Assembly: GCA_020444275.1 (NCBI GenBank)
Contig: JAHLLG010000002.1
Span: 1,165,991 to 1,229,990, forward strand
From: Bacteroidota bacterium
GTDB taxonomy: Bacteria > Bacteroidota > Bacteroidia > Bacteroidales > UBA12077
Length of the DNA stretch: 64,000 nucleotides
Direction: 5' to 3'
Every line of letters starts with the position of its first letter. The first letter of the stretch is position 1. The notes below the pieces were generated by a model. The model made no database searches. It worked only from the letters and a program-made list of their open reading frames with translations, and was not told the DNA's origin. Below are positions 8,881-17,255 of the stretch, in pieces. The position numbers and the translations under genes are program-made.

Positions 8881-9738
8881 ATGAAAATCGCAATAACCGC
8901 GGTTAGCGGACAACTAGGCAGAGCCATTGCAGAAAAAGCCATTGCAACTTTTGGTAAAGAAAATGTAGTTGGAACTGCTCGAACTCCTGAAAAAGTTAAA
9001 GATTTAGATATTACAATTTTTAAAGCTGATTATAACTCAAAAGAAGATTTCGTAAAAGCCTTTCAGGAAATAGAGGCAGTACTTTTAGTATCTGGGATGG
9101 ATAAACCGGAGAAAAGAAGCGGGCAACACAAAAATGTAATAAATGCAGCCAAAGAAAGCGGAGTGAGAAAGATGATTTATACCAGTATTATTGGTAAACC
9201 CGGAGATTCCACTTTTGATGCTGTAATTAATTCAAACCGACAAACCGAAGAAGATATAAAAAACAGCGGAATGGATTATGCCATTGGTAGAAACGGACTT
9301 TATATTGAACCAGATATTGATTATTTCGATAATTATGAGAAAGAAGGTAAAATAATCAACTGTGCGGGACTGGGAAAATGCTCATACACCTCTCGTGACG
9401 AATTAGCAGTTGCTTATACACAACTTATCAAAAATGATTCACTGGATGGACAAGTTTATAATCTCGCCGGAGAGGCCATCACGCAAAAAGAACTTGTGGA
9501 TTATTTCAATCGTTTCTTTAATTCGCAACTTATTTACGAATCGGTAACACCGGAAGAATACCTGGCTTGGCAGAAAATTCATAATGGTGATTTTTTAGGC
9601 ACCATTATAGCTGGAATTTATACTAAAATAAGGCATGGTGAATTCAATGTTGAGTCGGATTTTGAAAAAGTTACTAAAAGAAAACATAAAAAAGTAAACG
9701 AAATATTGAGTGAGTATACAGATCACATAATTGATTAA
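8881..9738 (+). CDS. NAD(P)H-binding NmrA/QorB-like oxidoreductase
   Basis: A 285-residue soluble protein of the atypical short-chain dehydrogenase class. The N-terminus MKIAITAVSGQLGRAIAEKAI is a Rossmann nucleotide-binding motif of the TGxxGxxG type in the form used by QorB/NmrA proteins. Further matches are VVGTARTPEKV, FKADYNSKEDFVKAFQEIEAVLLVSG and the MIYTSIIG segment. The family reduces quinones (E. coli QorB) or acts as NADP(H) sensor. It lies 44 bases upstream of the triple-rhodanese gene on the same strand with no terminator between, so it may be co-transcribed with the proposed ergothioneine genes, but no role in that pathway is known to me. Fold is firm, substrate unknown. Confidence 0.75.
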   Translation: MKIAITAVSGQLGRAIAEKAIATFGKENVVGTARTPEKVKDLDITIFKADYNSKEDFVKAFQEIEAVLLVSGMDKPEKRSGQHKNVINAAKESGVRKMIYTSIIGKPGDSTFDAVINSNRQTEEDIKNSGMDYAIGRNGLYIEPDIDYFDNYEKEGKIINCAGLGKCSYTSRDELAVAYTQLIKNDSLDGQVYNLAGEAITQKELVDYFNRFFNSQLIYESVTPEEYLAWQKIHNGDFLGTIIAGIYTKIRHGEFNVESDFEKVTKRKHKKVNEILSEYTDHIID

Positions 9739-9782
9739 CCGCAGTTAAATTCGTAACTTCAAGAATTATAAAATAAAAAAGT

Positions 9783-11081
9783 ATGCCCTTTAAAGAAATT
9801 ACAACGCAAGAATTACTTAGTAAATTAGATGATAACAATACCAAAATAATTGATGTTCGCTCAATAAATGCCTACAATGGCTGGAAAGAACAAAATGAAA
9901 AGCATGGTGGACATATAAAAGGCGCAAAAAGTTTACCCGTAAAATGGAGTAATTATATAGATTGGATAGAGATTGTGCGCTCCAAGCTTATCGTACCAGA
10001 AAATTCAATAATTATATATTCATACCATAAAGATGACTCGGAAAAAGTAGCTAATTTGTTTCTAAAGGCTGGCTATTCTGATATTCATATTTACAATGAT
10101 TTTGTTAATGACTGGAGTGCAAACGAAAAATACCCAATGAATTATCTTGCCAGATACAAAAATCTTGTATCGGCCGATTGGGTAAAAACCTTGATTGATG
10201 GTAAAAAGCCTACTGAATATGATAATGATAAATTTGTTATTGTTCATTCTCATTATAGAAACCGAGATGCTTACTTATCAGGACATATTCCAGGTGCAAT
10301 CGATATGGATACGCTAGCACTTGAATCTCCAGAAACGTGGAATCGCAGAAGTCCTGAAGAACTAAAGAAAGCATTAGAAGAACATGGAATAACTTCTGAC
10401 ACAACGGTTATTATGTATGGGAAATATATGTCGCCAGATAATGCGGATCAATTTCCGGGAAGTGCAGCCGGACATATTGGTGCTATCAGAAATACAATGA
10501 TTATGCTTTATGCAGGTGTGAAAGATGTGCGTGTATTAAACGGTGGTTTTCAATCGTGGAAAGATGCAGGGTATGAAATTAGTACTGCAGATGAAACTAA
10601 AAAACCTGTTGATGATTTTGGAATATCTATCCCTGCAAATCCTGAAATTATTGTTGATGTTCCTAAAGCCAAAGAAATGATTGAATCAGATGATGCTAAC
10701 CTGGTTTGCGTTCGCAGTTGGCCAGAATATATTGGCGAAGTAAGCGGATATAACTATATCGAAAAAACCGGTCGAATTCCGGGAGCAGTATTTGGTAATT
10801 GCGGTACCGATGCTTATCATATGGAAAATTACAGAAATCTGGATCACACAACGCGCGAGTTTCATGAAATTCAGGAAATTTGGGAAGAGGTAGGAATAAC
10901 GCCGGATAAACATAATGCATTTTATTGCGGAACCGGCTGGCGCGGAAGTGAGGCCTTTTTCAACGCCTGGCTTATGGGATGGCCTAGGGTTTCTGTTTTT
11001 GATGGTGGTTGGTTCGAATGGAGTAACGATCCCAAAAATCCTTTTGAGAAAGGTGTCCCTGAAACCGTAAAATCATACTAA
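9783..11081 (+). CDS. eanB: triple-rhodanese sulfurtransferase, candidate hercynine sulfurtransferase (EanB-like)
   Basis: A 432-residue cytoplasmic protein made of three rhodanese-like units: about 5-130 (IIDVRSINAYNGW, HIKGAKSLPV), 140-285 (FVIVHSHYRNRDAYLSGHIPGAID) and 300-425 (LVCVRSWPEYIGE, GRIPGAVFGN). Only the last carries an active-site loop: a tyrosine followed by CGTGWRG, with the cysteine at residue 382; the equivalent positions in the first two (YSYHKDDS, YGKYMSPD) lack cysteine. This layout, several rhodanese units with one working Tyr-Cys loop near the C-terminus, matches EanB, which moves sulfur from polysulfide onto hercynine without oxygen. The next gene, 48 bases on, is an EgtD-like histidine methyltransferase, which would make hercynine. 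The gene pair strongly supports the call; a generic thiosulfate sulfurtransferase is the alternative. Confidence 0.75.
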   Translation: MPFKEITTQELLSKLDDNNTKIIDVRSINAYNGWKEQNEKHGGHIKGAKSLPVKWSNYIDWIEIVRSKLIVPENSIIIYSYHKDDSEKVANLFLKAGYSDIHIYNDFVNDWSANEKYPMNYLARYKNLVSADWVKTLIDGKKPTEYDNDKFVIVHSHYRNRDAYLSGHIPGAIDMDTLALESPETWNRRSPEELKKALEEHGITSDTTVIMYGKYMSPDNADQFPGSAAGHIGAIRNTMIMLYAGVKDVRVLNGGFQSWKDAGYEISTADETKKPVDDFGISIPANPEIIVDVPKAKEMIESDDANLVCVRSWPEYIGEVSGYNYIEKTGRIPGAVFGNCGTDAYHMENYRNLDHTTREFHEIQEIWEEVGITPDKHNAFYCGTGWRGSEAFFNAWLMGWPRVSVFDGGWFEWSNDPKNPFEKGVPETVKSY

Positions 11082-11129
11082 AAGTTAACATTTTGTTAGA
11101 ATCGTTGTTTTATAAATAAAATTTAAATT

Positions 11130-12128
11130 ATGCCTAAGTTCAATACTGAAGTTACTGTTATCGACCAAATTACAATTTCTAATCATGTAAACGATTTAGG
11201 TATTGAAAATATACGAAAGGAAATTATTGAAGGATTGGTATCGGATCAGAAATATATTTCCAGTAAATATTTTTATGATTCAAAAGGTTCTAAACTTTTC
11301 GAAAAAATTACGCAACTGCCCGAATACTATCCAACCCGAACTGAAAAAGGTATTTTAGAACAAATTGCGCATGATTTAATGCATGATCTTAACTACACTG
11401 ATATAGTAGAGTTAGGTAGTGGCGACTGCTCTAAAATAAGCATCCTATTAAATGCTTTGCAAAAAGAGAATTTAGCAAACATCAACTATATTCCTGTAGA
11501 TATAAGCTACTCGGCCATTCAGAATTCTGCAGAACAATTAATTGAACGATTTCCTGATCTTACGATCAATGGAATAGTGGCTGATTTTATTCATCAGATC
11601 GATTTAATTCCGGCTGATAACCAAAGAATGTTTTGCTTTTTAGGTAGTACTTTGGGCAATTTTAATGATGAAGTAGCACGAGAGTTTATCCTCACTTTAA
11701 GTGAAAATATGAATGAAGGAGATACCTTTTTGCTCGGTTTAGATTTAGTGAAACCAGCTCAGACTCTTCATGATGCGTACAATGATGCGCAGGGCATTAC
11801 TGCTAAATTCAACAAAAATATTCTACATGTGGTAAATGAACTGATTGAATCGGAAATAGATTCTGAAAAGTTTGAGCACCAGGCTTTTTTTAATGAGGAT
11901 AAATCAAGAATAGAAATGCATCTTAAAGCTAAAGAAGATGTTAGAATAAATTCTCCACATCTGGATCAGGAAATTCTACTTAACAAAGGTGAAACCATAC
12001 ATACCGAAAACTCCTATAAGTTCACACCAGATCAAATATCGGAACTGGAAAAAACTTCCGGATTAAAAATAAACCAACTATTTACCGATGAAAATAGCTG
12101 GTTTACTTTAATTCTGTTTGAAAAATAA
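11130..12128 (+). CDS. eanA: L-histidine N-alpha-methyltransferase, EgtD/EanA type
   Basis: A 332-residue SAM-dependent methyltransferase that would convert histidine to hercynine (trimethylhistidine). The EgtD signatures are present in order: SSKYFYDSKGSKLFEKIT, the histidine-binding PEYYPTRTE (Tyr66-Tyr67), the SAM loop VELGSGD (94-99), FLGSTLGNF (170-178, with the catalytic-site asparagine), IEMHL with Met263 and the HTENSYKF segment with Glu293; the last two fall where EgtD holds the imidazole ring. No EgtB-type oxygen-dependent sulfoxide synthase or EgtE gene is nearby; instead a rhodanese gene lies directly upstream, which points to the anaerobic (Ean) route. The gene converges on the next one, with 14 bases between the stop codons. 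Confidence 0.85.
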   Translation: MPKFNTEVTVIDQITISNHVNDLGIENIRKEIIEGLVSDQKYISSKYFYDSKGSKLFEKITQLPEYYPTRTEKGILEQIAHDLMHDLNYTDIVELGSGDCSKISILLNALQKENLANINYIPVDISYSAIQNSAEQLIERFPDLTINGIVADFIHQIDLIPADNQRMFCFLGSTLGNFNDEVAREFILTLSENMNEGDTFLLGLDLVKPAQTLHDAYNDAQGITAKFNKNILHVVNELIESEIDSEKFEHQAFFNEDKSRIEMHLKAKEDVRINSPHLDQEILLNKGETIHTENSYKFTPDQISELEKTSGLKINQLFTDENSWFTLILFEK

Positions 12129-12142
12129 ATGCTTATCTTATT

Positions 12143-12835
12143 TTAATTTTTTATCTCTCCTCCACCAAACATAACAAATCCGCGGATTACAATTTCTTTT
12201 CCAACATCCATTGCAGTTCCTGTCTGAACAGTTCTTTTGTCTGAAAATCCACCAAAAATGGAAACTACTTCAACCTTAATATTCCAGTTTTCAGGTACAA
12301 TTAAGGTTGAACCGCCGAACATACAAAATACGTCAATTACGTTTCTGCCAGGGGCCAGGCTCGATTTTGTTAAATCGATTTTTGAACCGCCAAATAGTGC
12401 AGTTACTTTTCCACCACTAAAATTTTCTGATGTAATTACCCTGTCGCCACCGCCTAGAATTGCAAGATCGTCTAGATAGTCAACGCTTTTCTCTGAAGCA
12501 CTACCTTGTCGTGCCGATGCAGATCTAAATATTATTAATAAACCAACTATAATTAAAATAGCAGGCCAGAACAATCTTCGTACCGAATGTGGAATATATA
12601 CAACATCAGGAATTAAGAATACAAGACCTATGGCCAATAAGATCCAACCCGTAGTTTTATTCTCGCGTGTGGTGATAAAAATTACACCTAATACGATTAA
12701 AATCATTTCCCACGAAAAAACATGACGTGTTATGTGATGGGGAAAGAAATCCAATGTTTTTCCAATAAAAGCAATACCAATAAGGATTAAAACAATCCCA
12801 ATGATTGCCCTCCCTAAACTTCTGTTTGATTCCAT
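12143..12835 (-). CDS. LiaF/LiaI-like membrane protein with cell-wall-stress domain
   Basis: The N-terminal 110 residues contain four closely packed hydrophobic segments (IIGIVLILIGIAFIG, MILIVLGVIFI, GWILLAIGLVFLIP, FWPAILIIVGLLIIF) of the DUF5668/LiaI type. The C-terminal part is a repeated glycine-rich beta structure (LAILGGGDRVI, GKVTALFGGSKIDL, IDVFCMFGGSTLIVP, VEVVSIFGGFSDKR, VIRGFVMFGGGEI) as in the C-terminal domain of LiaF, an envelope-stress modulator. I start it at the ATG at 12835, 4 bases after the stop of the gene upstream; a longer frame starting at 12901 would overlap that gene by over 60 bases. It forms a two-gene unit with the DUF4349 lipoprotein. Confidence 0.75.
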   Translation of the reverse strand: MESNRSLGRAIIGIVLILIGIAFIGKTLDFFPHHITRHVFSWEMILIVLGVIFITTRENKTTGWILLAIGLVFLIPDVVYIPHSVRRLFWPAILIIVGLLIIFRSASARQGSASEKSVDYLDDLAILGGGDRVITSENFSGGKVTALFGGSKIDLTKSSLAPGRNVIDVFCMFGGSTLIVPENWNIKVEVVSIFGGFSDKRTVQTGTAMDVGKEIVIRGFVMFGGGEIKN

Positions 12836-12839
12836 AATA

Positions 12840-13700
12840 TTATTTTTTAGTTGTTTTTCTCTTTTTTCGTCTAATTCTACGAATATAGTAAAATATTGCA
12901 AGTCCGATTAAAATTACGGGCCATATTCTAAATAAGAATAACAAGAATACAATGAAACCTTTCCAGCCTTTGTCAATAGATTTCCATAGCCGCTGAAAGA
13001 AACTTTTCTCCTTTACAGGTTTGTATTTATATTCAAGTTCCTGAGTTATTTGAAGATAAATCGTGCTATAAGCAACCTGGTTTCTTAAATATTTAAGTCT
13101 CCCCTCTTTGGCTTCTATTTCTTCGCGTATAACGCGCAGCTTTTCTTCAATAGCAAGTATATCTTTAATACTGTGTGCTCTACTTAAAAGCTGAATATAT
13201 CGTTTTTCTACTTCCTTTTTAGTTTTTAATCTTGCTTCAATATCAATAAACTCCTCAGTTACATCTCTAGCTGATACGTTTTTATATAAGAGTTTTGCAT
13301 CTCCGTTTTCCAAATACCGTAAAAACTTTTCAAAATTCTCAGCTTGCATTCTGATGGAAAGATTACACTGAATATTAAAATCATTCTTATCCAGGTTATC
13401 ATTTGATATATAACCATTTAAACTGTTAATAGCAGAATCCAGTGTTAATCGGTATGAATCATAATTTTCTACCTTTAATCCTACTCTTGCATCTTTAATT
13501 ATCTTTTTATCTTGTTCATAAAAAACTTGTTCAGAGCTTACCGACTTTGCTACTTCTGCTCCTGCTTGTCGGGTTACCGGAGCAATTTCAGCTTCAGTGT
13601 CCATACTTATCAGCTCATCTGAAAATTCTGATTTTGAGCTATTTGAACAAGAAAAGCTAATCAATAATACAAGAATAAGCAGATAATTCAGTGTTTTCAT
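12840..13700 (-). CDS. DUF4349-type lipoprotein with C-terminal membrane anchor
   Basis: A 286-residue protein with lipoprotein signal (LLISFSCSNS). The middle follows the DUF4349 pattern: DARVGLKVENYDSYRLTLDSAINSLNGYISNDN, IQCNLSIRMQAENFEKFL, VSARDVTEEFIDIEARLKTKKEVEKRYIQLLSRAHSIKDILAIEEKL, with a predicted coiled coil at about 150-205, then IYLQITQ. One transmembrane helix (WPVILIGLAIFYYI) is followed by a very basic tail. Function of the family is not established. It is first of two genes, its stop lying 4 bases before the start of the LiaF-like gene, so a shared envelope role is likely. Confidence 0.75.
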   Translation of the reverse strand: MKTLNYLLILVLLISFSCSNSSKSEFSDELISMDTEAEIAPVTRQAGAEVAKSVSSEQVFYEQDKKIIKDARVGLKVENYDSYRLTLDSAINSLNGYISNDNLDKNDFNIQCNLSIRMQAENFEKFLRYLENGDAKLLYKNVSARDVTEEFIDIEARLKTKKEVEKRYIQLLSRAHSIKDILAIEEKLRVIREEIEAKEGRLKYLRNQVAYSTIYLQITQELEYKYKPVKEKSFFQRLWKSIDKGWKGFIVFLLFLFRIWPVILIGLAIFYYIRRIRRKKRKTTKK

Positions 13701-13760
13701 ACCTGGAAAGAGTTAATGGTTTATCAGCTATTAAAGTTAACGTAATTTCAGTTAAAAGTA

Positions 13761-13797
13761 AAAACAAAAAAGTCTCCACAAGTAAATATGGAGACTT
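13761..13797 (-). terminator. terminator downstream of the YfcC-family carrier gene
   Basis: On the minus strand, a 9-bp stem AAGTCTCCA / TGGAGACTT with a 10-base loop is followed by a T-rich tail (TTTTTTGTTTTT). It starts 32 bases after the stop of the carrier gene and closes the cyanophycinase-carrier unit. Confidence 0.85.
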
Positions 13798-13829
13798 CAA
13801 CTATAGATAAACGTGATTAACACCCCTTG

Positions 13830-15431
13830 CTAGAAACCGTTTAAATCCATAGTCACAGTAGGAATCAATAGTATTAAACCTAAAATTACTAAGATCAGTA
13901 TGAATGGTGTTATCCATTTAACCCATTTTTCGTAAGGAATACGTGCTACACCTAACACCCCGATTAAAACTCCCGAAGTTGGTGTAATCATATTGGTAAA
14001 TCCATCGCCTAATTGAAAGGCTACAACCGTTGCCTGCCTTGAAACTCCTATAAGATCAGAGAATTGCGACATCATAGGCATGGTAAGGGCTGCTTTTCCC
14101 GATCCCGAAGGAATAACAATGTTTAATATCGTTTGGAACAAATACATCATACTTACTGATGCAATGCGCCCGAAATCATTCATCGATTTTGAAATGTAAT
14201 ACAACAAAGTATCTATGATATTACCATCTTGTAAAATAACAATTATACCACCTGCCAGACCAACAATTACAGCAGCTGACATAATATCCCTTACTCCGTT
14301 TAAAAATAGGTTAACAATTGTATTTGCCGAGTTATTCATTGCAATACCGGAAGCAATTCCCATAGCCAAGAAAATGGTTGCAATTTCCATTACATACCAG
14401 TCGTAACCCATTACACCAACGATTAAAAACAGGATGGTATATAACAATAGATTAAGAATAAAAAAATGCACCGATTTCAATAAAGAAACAAATGATGTAA
14501 CAGCATAAATTCCTGTTAATACAGGAATAATTGGCAGTATGGTTGATGAATTTCCTACTTTGAGTTCAGAGCTCGGTAAGAATACAGAATAGATCACAAG
14601 CGCTATTAGAATCACTATGTAGACAATCCACGCGGATAAAGGAGTATAGTATTTTACAGATGATTGATCACTTTCGCCTCGCTTACGCCAGTATTCATCA
14701 TTCTCATAAACGATAGAGGATCTTGGATTTTTCTTTACTTTATTGGCATAACGAAGAACATAAGCAATTCCAATCATATTAATTACGCCCCACATAAACA
14801 TTCGGTATTCAATTCCGGAAAATAAAGGAATATCAGCTAACCCCTGTGCAATACCAATGGTAAATGGGTTTAGTAAAGCTCCTGCAAATCCTAATCCCGC
14901 CGCAACGAAACACATAGATACACCAACAATAGAGTCGTACCCCATGGAAATCGCTAACGGAACAAAAATGATGATAAATGCAATGGTTTCTTCGCTCATG
15001 CCAAATACAGCTCCAAATACGCTAAACATAATCATAATGAGTGTAATGATTATATTATCGACCCCAAGGAATTTAATAAACCTGTTTGCTTCTAATTTTT
15101 TAGTGAACCTCAGGAATGAGAATATACCTACATCAATGGCCTTACTCTCGTTCATAATCCAAAATGCACCACCAATCATTAAGATAAATACAATGATATT
15201 TGATGTATTTACAAATCCATGAAATAAAGCAGAAAATATTTGCCATGTTTGAGGGCTGTTTTGGGTATATTCAAATGAATTATTTACGATAATTTCGCGT
15301 TCAACTCCATTAACTACTTTGGCCTGGCGTTGAAATTCACCACCCGGAACAAACCAGGTTAACACAGCAGAAAAAACAATTATAAAGAATACAATGACGT
15401 AAGTGTGAGGAATTTTGCGCTTTTTGAACAT
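13830..15431 (-). CDS. YfcC/DcuC-type inner-membrane carrier
   Basis: A 533-residue polytopic protein with about 12 hydrophobic segments. The start (IPHTYVIVFFIIVFSAVLTWFVPGGEF) is characteristic of the YfcC family (C4-dicarboxylate/basic amino-acid carrier superfamily), as are MIGGAFWIMNESKAIDVGIFSFL, FGMSEETIAFIIIFVPL and the C-terminal IPSGSGKAALTMPMM with FTNMITPTSGVLIGVLGVARIPY. Relatives carry dicarboxylates, arginine/ornithine or dipeptides. Its start lies 14 bases after the stop of a cyanophycinase gene and it sits in the same locus as an isoaspartyl dipeptidase, so beta-Asp-Arg dipeptide, aspartate or arginine are the likely substrates here. Family is firm, substrate is inference. 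Confidence 0.8.
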   Translation of the reverse strand: MFKKRKIPHTYVIVFFIIVFSAVLTWFVPGGEFQRQAKVVNGVEREIIVNNSFEYTQNSPQTWQIFSALFHGFVNTSNIIVFILMIGGAFWIMNESKAIDVGIFSFLRFTKKLEANRFIKFLGVDNIIITLIMIMFSVFGAVFGMSEETIAFIIIFVPLAISMGYDSIVGVSMCFVAAGLGFAGALLNPFTIGIAQGLADIPLFSGIEYRMFMWGVINMIGIAYVLRYANKVKKNPRSSIVYENDEYWRKRGESDQSSVKYYTPLSAWIVYIVILIALVIYSVFLPSSELKVGNSSTILPIIPVLTGIYAVTSFVSLLKSVHFFILNLLLYTILFLIVGVMGYDWYVMEIATIFLAMGIASGIAMNNSANTIVNLFLNGVRDIMSAAVIVGLAGGIIVILQDGNIIDTLLYYISKSMNDFGRIASVSMMYLFQTILNIVIPSGSGKAALTMPMMSQFSDLIGVSRQATVVAFQLGDGFTNMITPTSGVLIGVLGVARIPYEKWVKWITPFILILVILGLILLIPTVTMDLNGF

Positions 15432-15445
15432 AAACTTAAATTCTA

Positions 15446-16309
15446 TTATTCTACAATTGGAAATTTATCGCCTGGTAAGTATACATTTAACTCAACATCT
15501 TCGGCTCCAAGTAAGCCGTTAACAACCTTCGTTTCAGCAGTTTTATGGCGCAAAACAATTACCTGGCTCGATCCATATACCGTTGCATCATTACGATCAA
15601 CTAAAATTGCCGTTGATTCATCGATACCAATAGCGGTTTCTTGCGGATTTTCCAGGCTGGCTGATATTAACCTGTTCATGCGCATTCGTTTTACAAAATG
15701 CTGATCAATAATTGCATTTTTAAGTAACCCCAAACCTTCATCAATTTCAATATTATTCGATTCAATGGTTCTAAAATTGCCAGTATATTCAGGATGTTTA
15801 TGTTCATTACCTGTAATCATTTTTTCACTCATTACAGCAGCGCCAGCACTTGTTCCGGCAATTAAAGCTCCTTTTTCATAAGCAGCATGTATTGCATCAT
15901 GTACAGGAGTATTCTTAACAATCTTCATGAATATATTTTGATCTCCACCTGAGATATAAATCAATGAGGCATCTTTTAACGAATCGATTCGTGATGCTGT
16001 CATATCCTCTTCCGCTTGAAAGTTAAATGCAAAGACATTTTCTATTCCCCGATCTGTGAATTGCTTTATACCGTAATAAGATGCTGTATCAGGAATTTGG
16101 CTTGACATAGGCAATACGATAATATACCCTGTGCTATCGACACCTGAGATTCTAATCATATCTGTTATCATTGCAACCGGGCGTTTACCTCCTCCAATAA
16201 TAAACAGTTTACCTTTCGTTTTACTTTCTTGAACTGCAGATTGATCATTACTGCATGAACTTAAAATTACCAATAACATAAATGCCATTGCATAAAATTT
16301 ACGTTTCAT
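15446..16309 (-). CDS. cyanophycinase, peptidase family S51, lipoprotein
   Basis: A 287-residue S51 serine peptidase that would cut cyanophycin to beta-Asp-Arg dipeptides. The signal peptide ends in the lipobox VILSSCSN, so it is membrane-anchored in the envelope. Family marks: LFIIGGGKRP, YISGGDQNIF (substrate-binding Gln), GALIAGTSAGAAVMSE with the nucleophile serine in GTSAG (about residue 145), IDQHFVKRMRMNRL (catalytic His region), GIDESTAI and the closing VYGSSQVIVL. Length is typical for cyanophycinase. It is followed after 14 bases by the YfcC-type carrier. Exported S51 enzymes are known in a few bacteria that feed on external cyanophycin; the SusCD genes upstream fit that. An alternative is another S51 activity on aspartyl peptides. 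Confidence 0.85.
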   Translation of the reverse strand: MKRKFYAMAFMLLVILSSCSNDQSAVQESKTKGKLFIIGGGKRPVAMITDMIRISGVDSTGYIIVLPMSSQIPDTASYYGIKQFTDRGIENVFAFNFQAEEDMTASRIDSLKDASLIYISGGDQNIFMKIVKNTPVHDAIHAAYEKGALIAGTSAGAAVMSEKMITGNEHKHPEYTGNFRTIESNNIEIDEGLGLLKNAIIDQHFVKRMRMNRLISASLENPQETAIGIDESTAILVDRNDATVYGSSQVIVLRHKTAETKVVNGLLGAEDVELNVYLPGDKFPIVE

Positions 16310-16417
16310 AATTACACGATTAAAGTTTTTGTATCATTTTATCAAGCATACATCTTATAATACACCTTAAATGATATAAGCCCTTAAGTGAAATTGATTT
16401 TTTTGTGATTTAACCTC

Positions 16418-16444
16418 CATTATTCATGAAATTCATGAATAATG
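16418..16444. promoter_or_regulatory. perfect 27-base inverted repeat upstream of the cyanophycinase gene
   Basis: The arm CATTATTCATGAA is followed by one base and its exact reverse complement. It lies 109 bases upstream of the cyanophycinase start, in the gap between that gene and the ECF sigma gene. It has no T-run on either side, so an operator (or a structured leader) is more likely than a terminator. No known binding-site family was recognised. Confidence 0.55.
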
Positions 16445-16526
16445 CTGCTGACGTAGGAAAAATAAAAGGTTTGACTAAAGTAAATCTTTGATTTTTCACA
16501 GTCAGGCGATGACGCTTTCGGTCACG

Positions 16527-16547
16527 CCGTGACAATAATCGTCACGG
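16527..16547. repeat. GC-rich GTCACG hairpins in the sigma-cyanophycinase gap
   Basis: CCGTGAC and GTCACGG flank a 7-base spacer and can form a 7-bp hairpin. A further GTCACG copy at 16521 can pair with the same CGTGAC, so two mutually exclusive hairpins are possible. The base composition stands out in an AT-rich gap. Confidence 0.45.
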
Positions 16548-16548
16548 G

Positions 16549-16607
16549 TTAACCTGAACTATTCATAAATATTGAAAAATATAATATTTATGAATACGTC
16601 AGGTTAA
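16549..16607. repeat. 59-base inverted repeat overlapping the stop codon of the sigma gene
   Basis: TTAACCTGA then 3 bases then ATTCATAAATATT, a 9-base loop, and the exact reverse complements of both arms (AATATTTATGAAT and TCAGGTTAA). That is 22 paired positions with one symmetric 3-base internal loop. It includes the TAA stop of the ECF sigma gene. There is no clear T-run after it on the minus strand, so it may protect or end the sigma mRNA, but it is not a textbook terminator. Confidence 0.6.
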
Positions 16608-17194
16608 AATAATCCGGGGATAGCGAAAAGTAAAGGAAAGAATATTTCTGCTTTTACGGCTGCCCGCAAAGTTTTCAAAGCCAACCTCATATGTGCTTCG
16701 ACTGTCTTTTCAGAAATATTCAGTTTACTGGCTATTTCTTTATACGACAGACCTTCATTGCGGCTTAGCTGGAAAATTAACTTACGTTGCGGAGGTAATG
16801 ATTCGATGCTTTTATCGATGCGCGTTTTCATATCGGCTAATACCACATCATTTTCCGTTTTATTGTGATGCTGATCGATATAATTTTTTAAATATTCTTT
16901 GTAGGCATTTTCATTAACCTTTTTACGATGTTGATTGAAGATTGTATTTTTGGCAATAGTAAACAAGTAAGCATTAAACGATAATCCACGTTTCAGACCA
17001 TTTCTGTTTTCCCAAACCCTAATAAAAATCTCCTGAACGAGCCCCTCCGCATCTTCCTTAGTTTTTAGGTAGCGTAAAGCAAAATAATAAAGCCTTTCGG
17101 AGTAGATATAGTATAGCTCTTCGAAAGCTTTGCTATCACCCTCCTTAACCTTATCGATTAATAAATCATCAATATATTTTGAATTACGTTCCAC
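16604..17194 (-). CDS. ECF-type RNA polymerase sigma factor
   Basis: A 196-residue sigma-70 family protein of the Bacteroidales ECF type. Region 2: DSKAFEELYYIYSERLYYFALRYLKTKEDAEGLVQEIFIRVWENR (about 18-62). Region 4: SLPPQRKLIFQLSRNEGLSYKEIASKLNISEKTVEAHMRLALKTLR (about 133-180), a helix-turn-helix for the -35 element. Such factors usually sit directly before a FecR anti-sigma and SusC gene. Here the only fecR is 11 kb away at the head of the SusC operon, while the sigma gene lies between isoaspartyl dipeptidase and cyanophycinase, so I infer they are a split pair controlling this locus. It starts just after the terminator of the dipeptidase gene, which leaves little room for its own promoter. 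Confidence 0.88.
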   Translation of the reverse strand: MERNSKYIDDLLIDKVKEGDSKAFEELYYIYSERLYYFALRYLKTKEDAEGLVQEIFIRVWENRNGLKRGLSFNAYLFTIAKNTIFNQHRKKVNENAYKEYLKNYIDQHHNKTENDVVLADMKTRIDKSIESLPPQRKLIFQLSRNEGLSYKEIASKLNISEKTVEAHMRLALKTLRAAVKAEIFFPLLFAIPGLF

Positions 17195-17204
17195 TTTAGT
17201 TCTT

Positions 17205-17237
17205 ATAAAAAAGAGCCAATAGGATTATACGGCTCTT
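17205..17237 (-). terminator. terminator downstream of the isoaspartyl dipeptidase gene
   Basis: Read on the minus strand, AAGAGCC, a 13-base loop, then GGCTCTT runs into six T residues. It lies 18 bases after the dipeptidase stop and 10 bases before the sigma gene start. Confidence 0.85.
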
Positions 17238-17255
17238 CAATGCATAAGTTCTGTT

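Noticed and set aside
14857-15222. 121-codon plus-strand frame
   Set aside because: Antisense to the YfcC-family carrier gene; no start signal or family.
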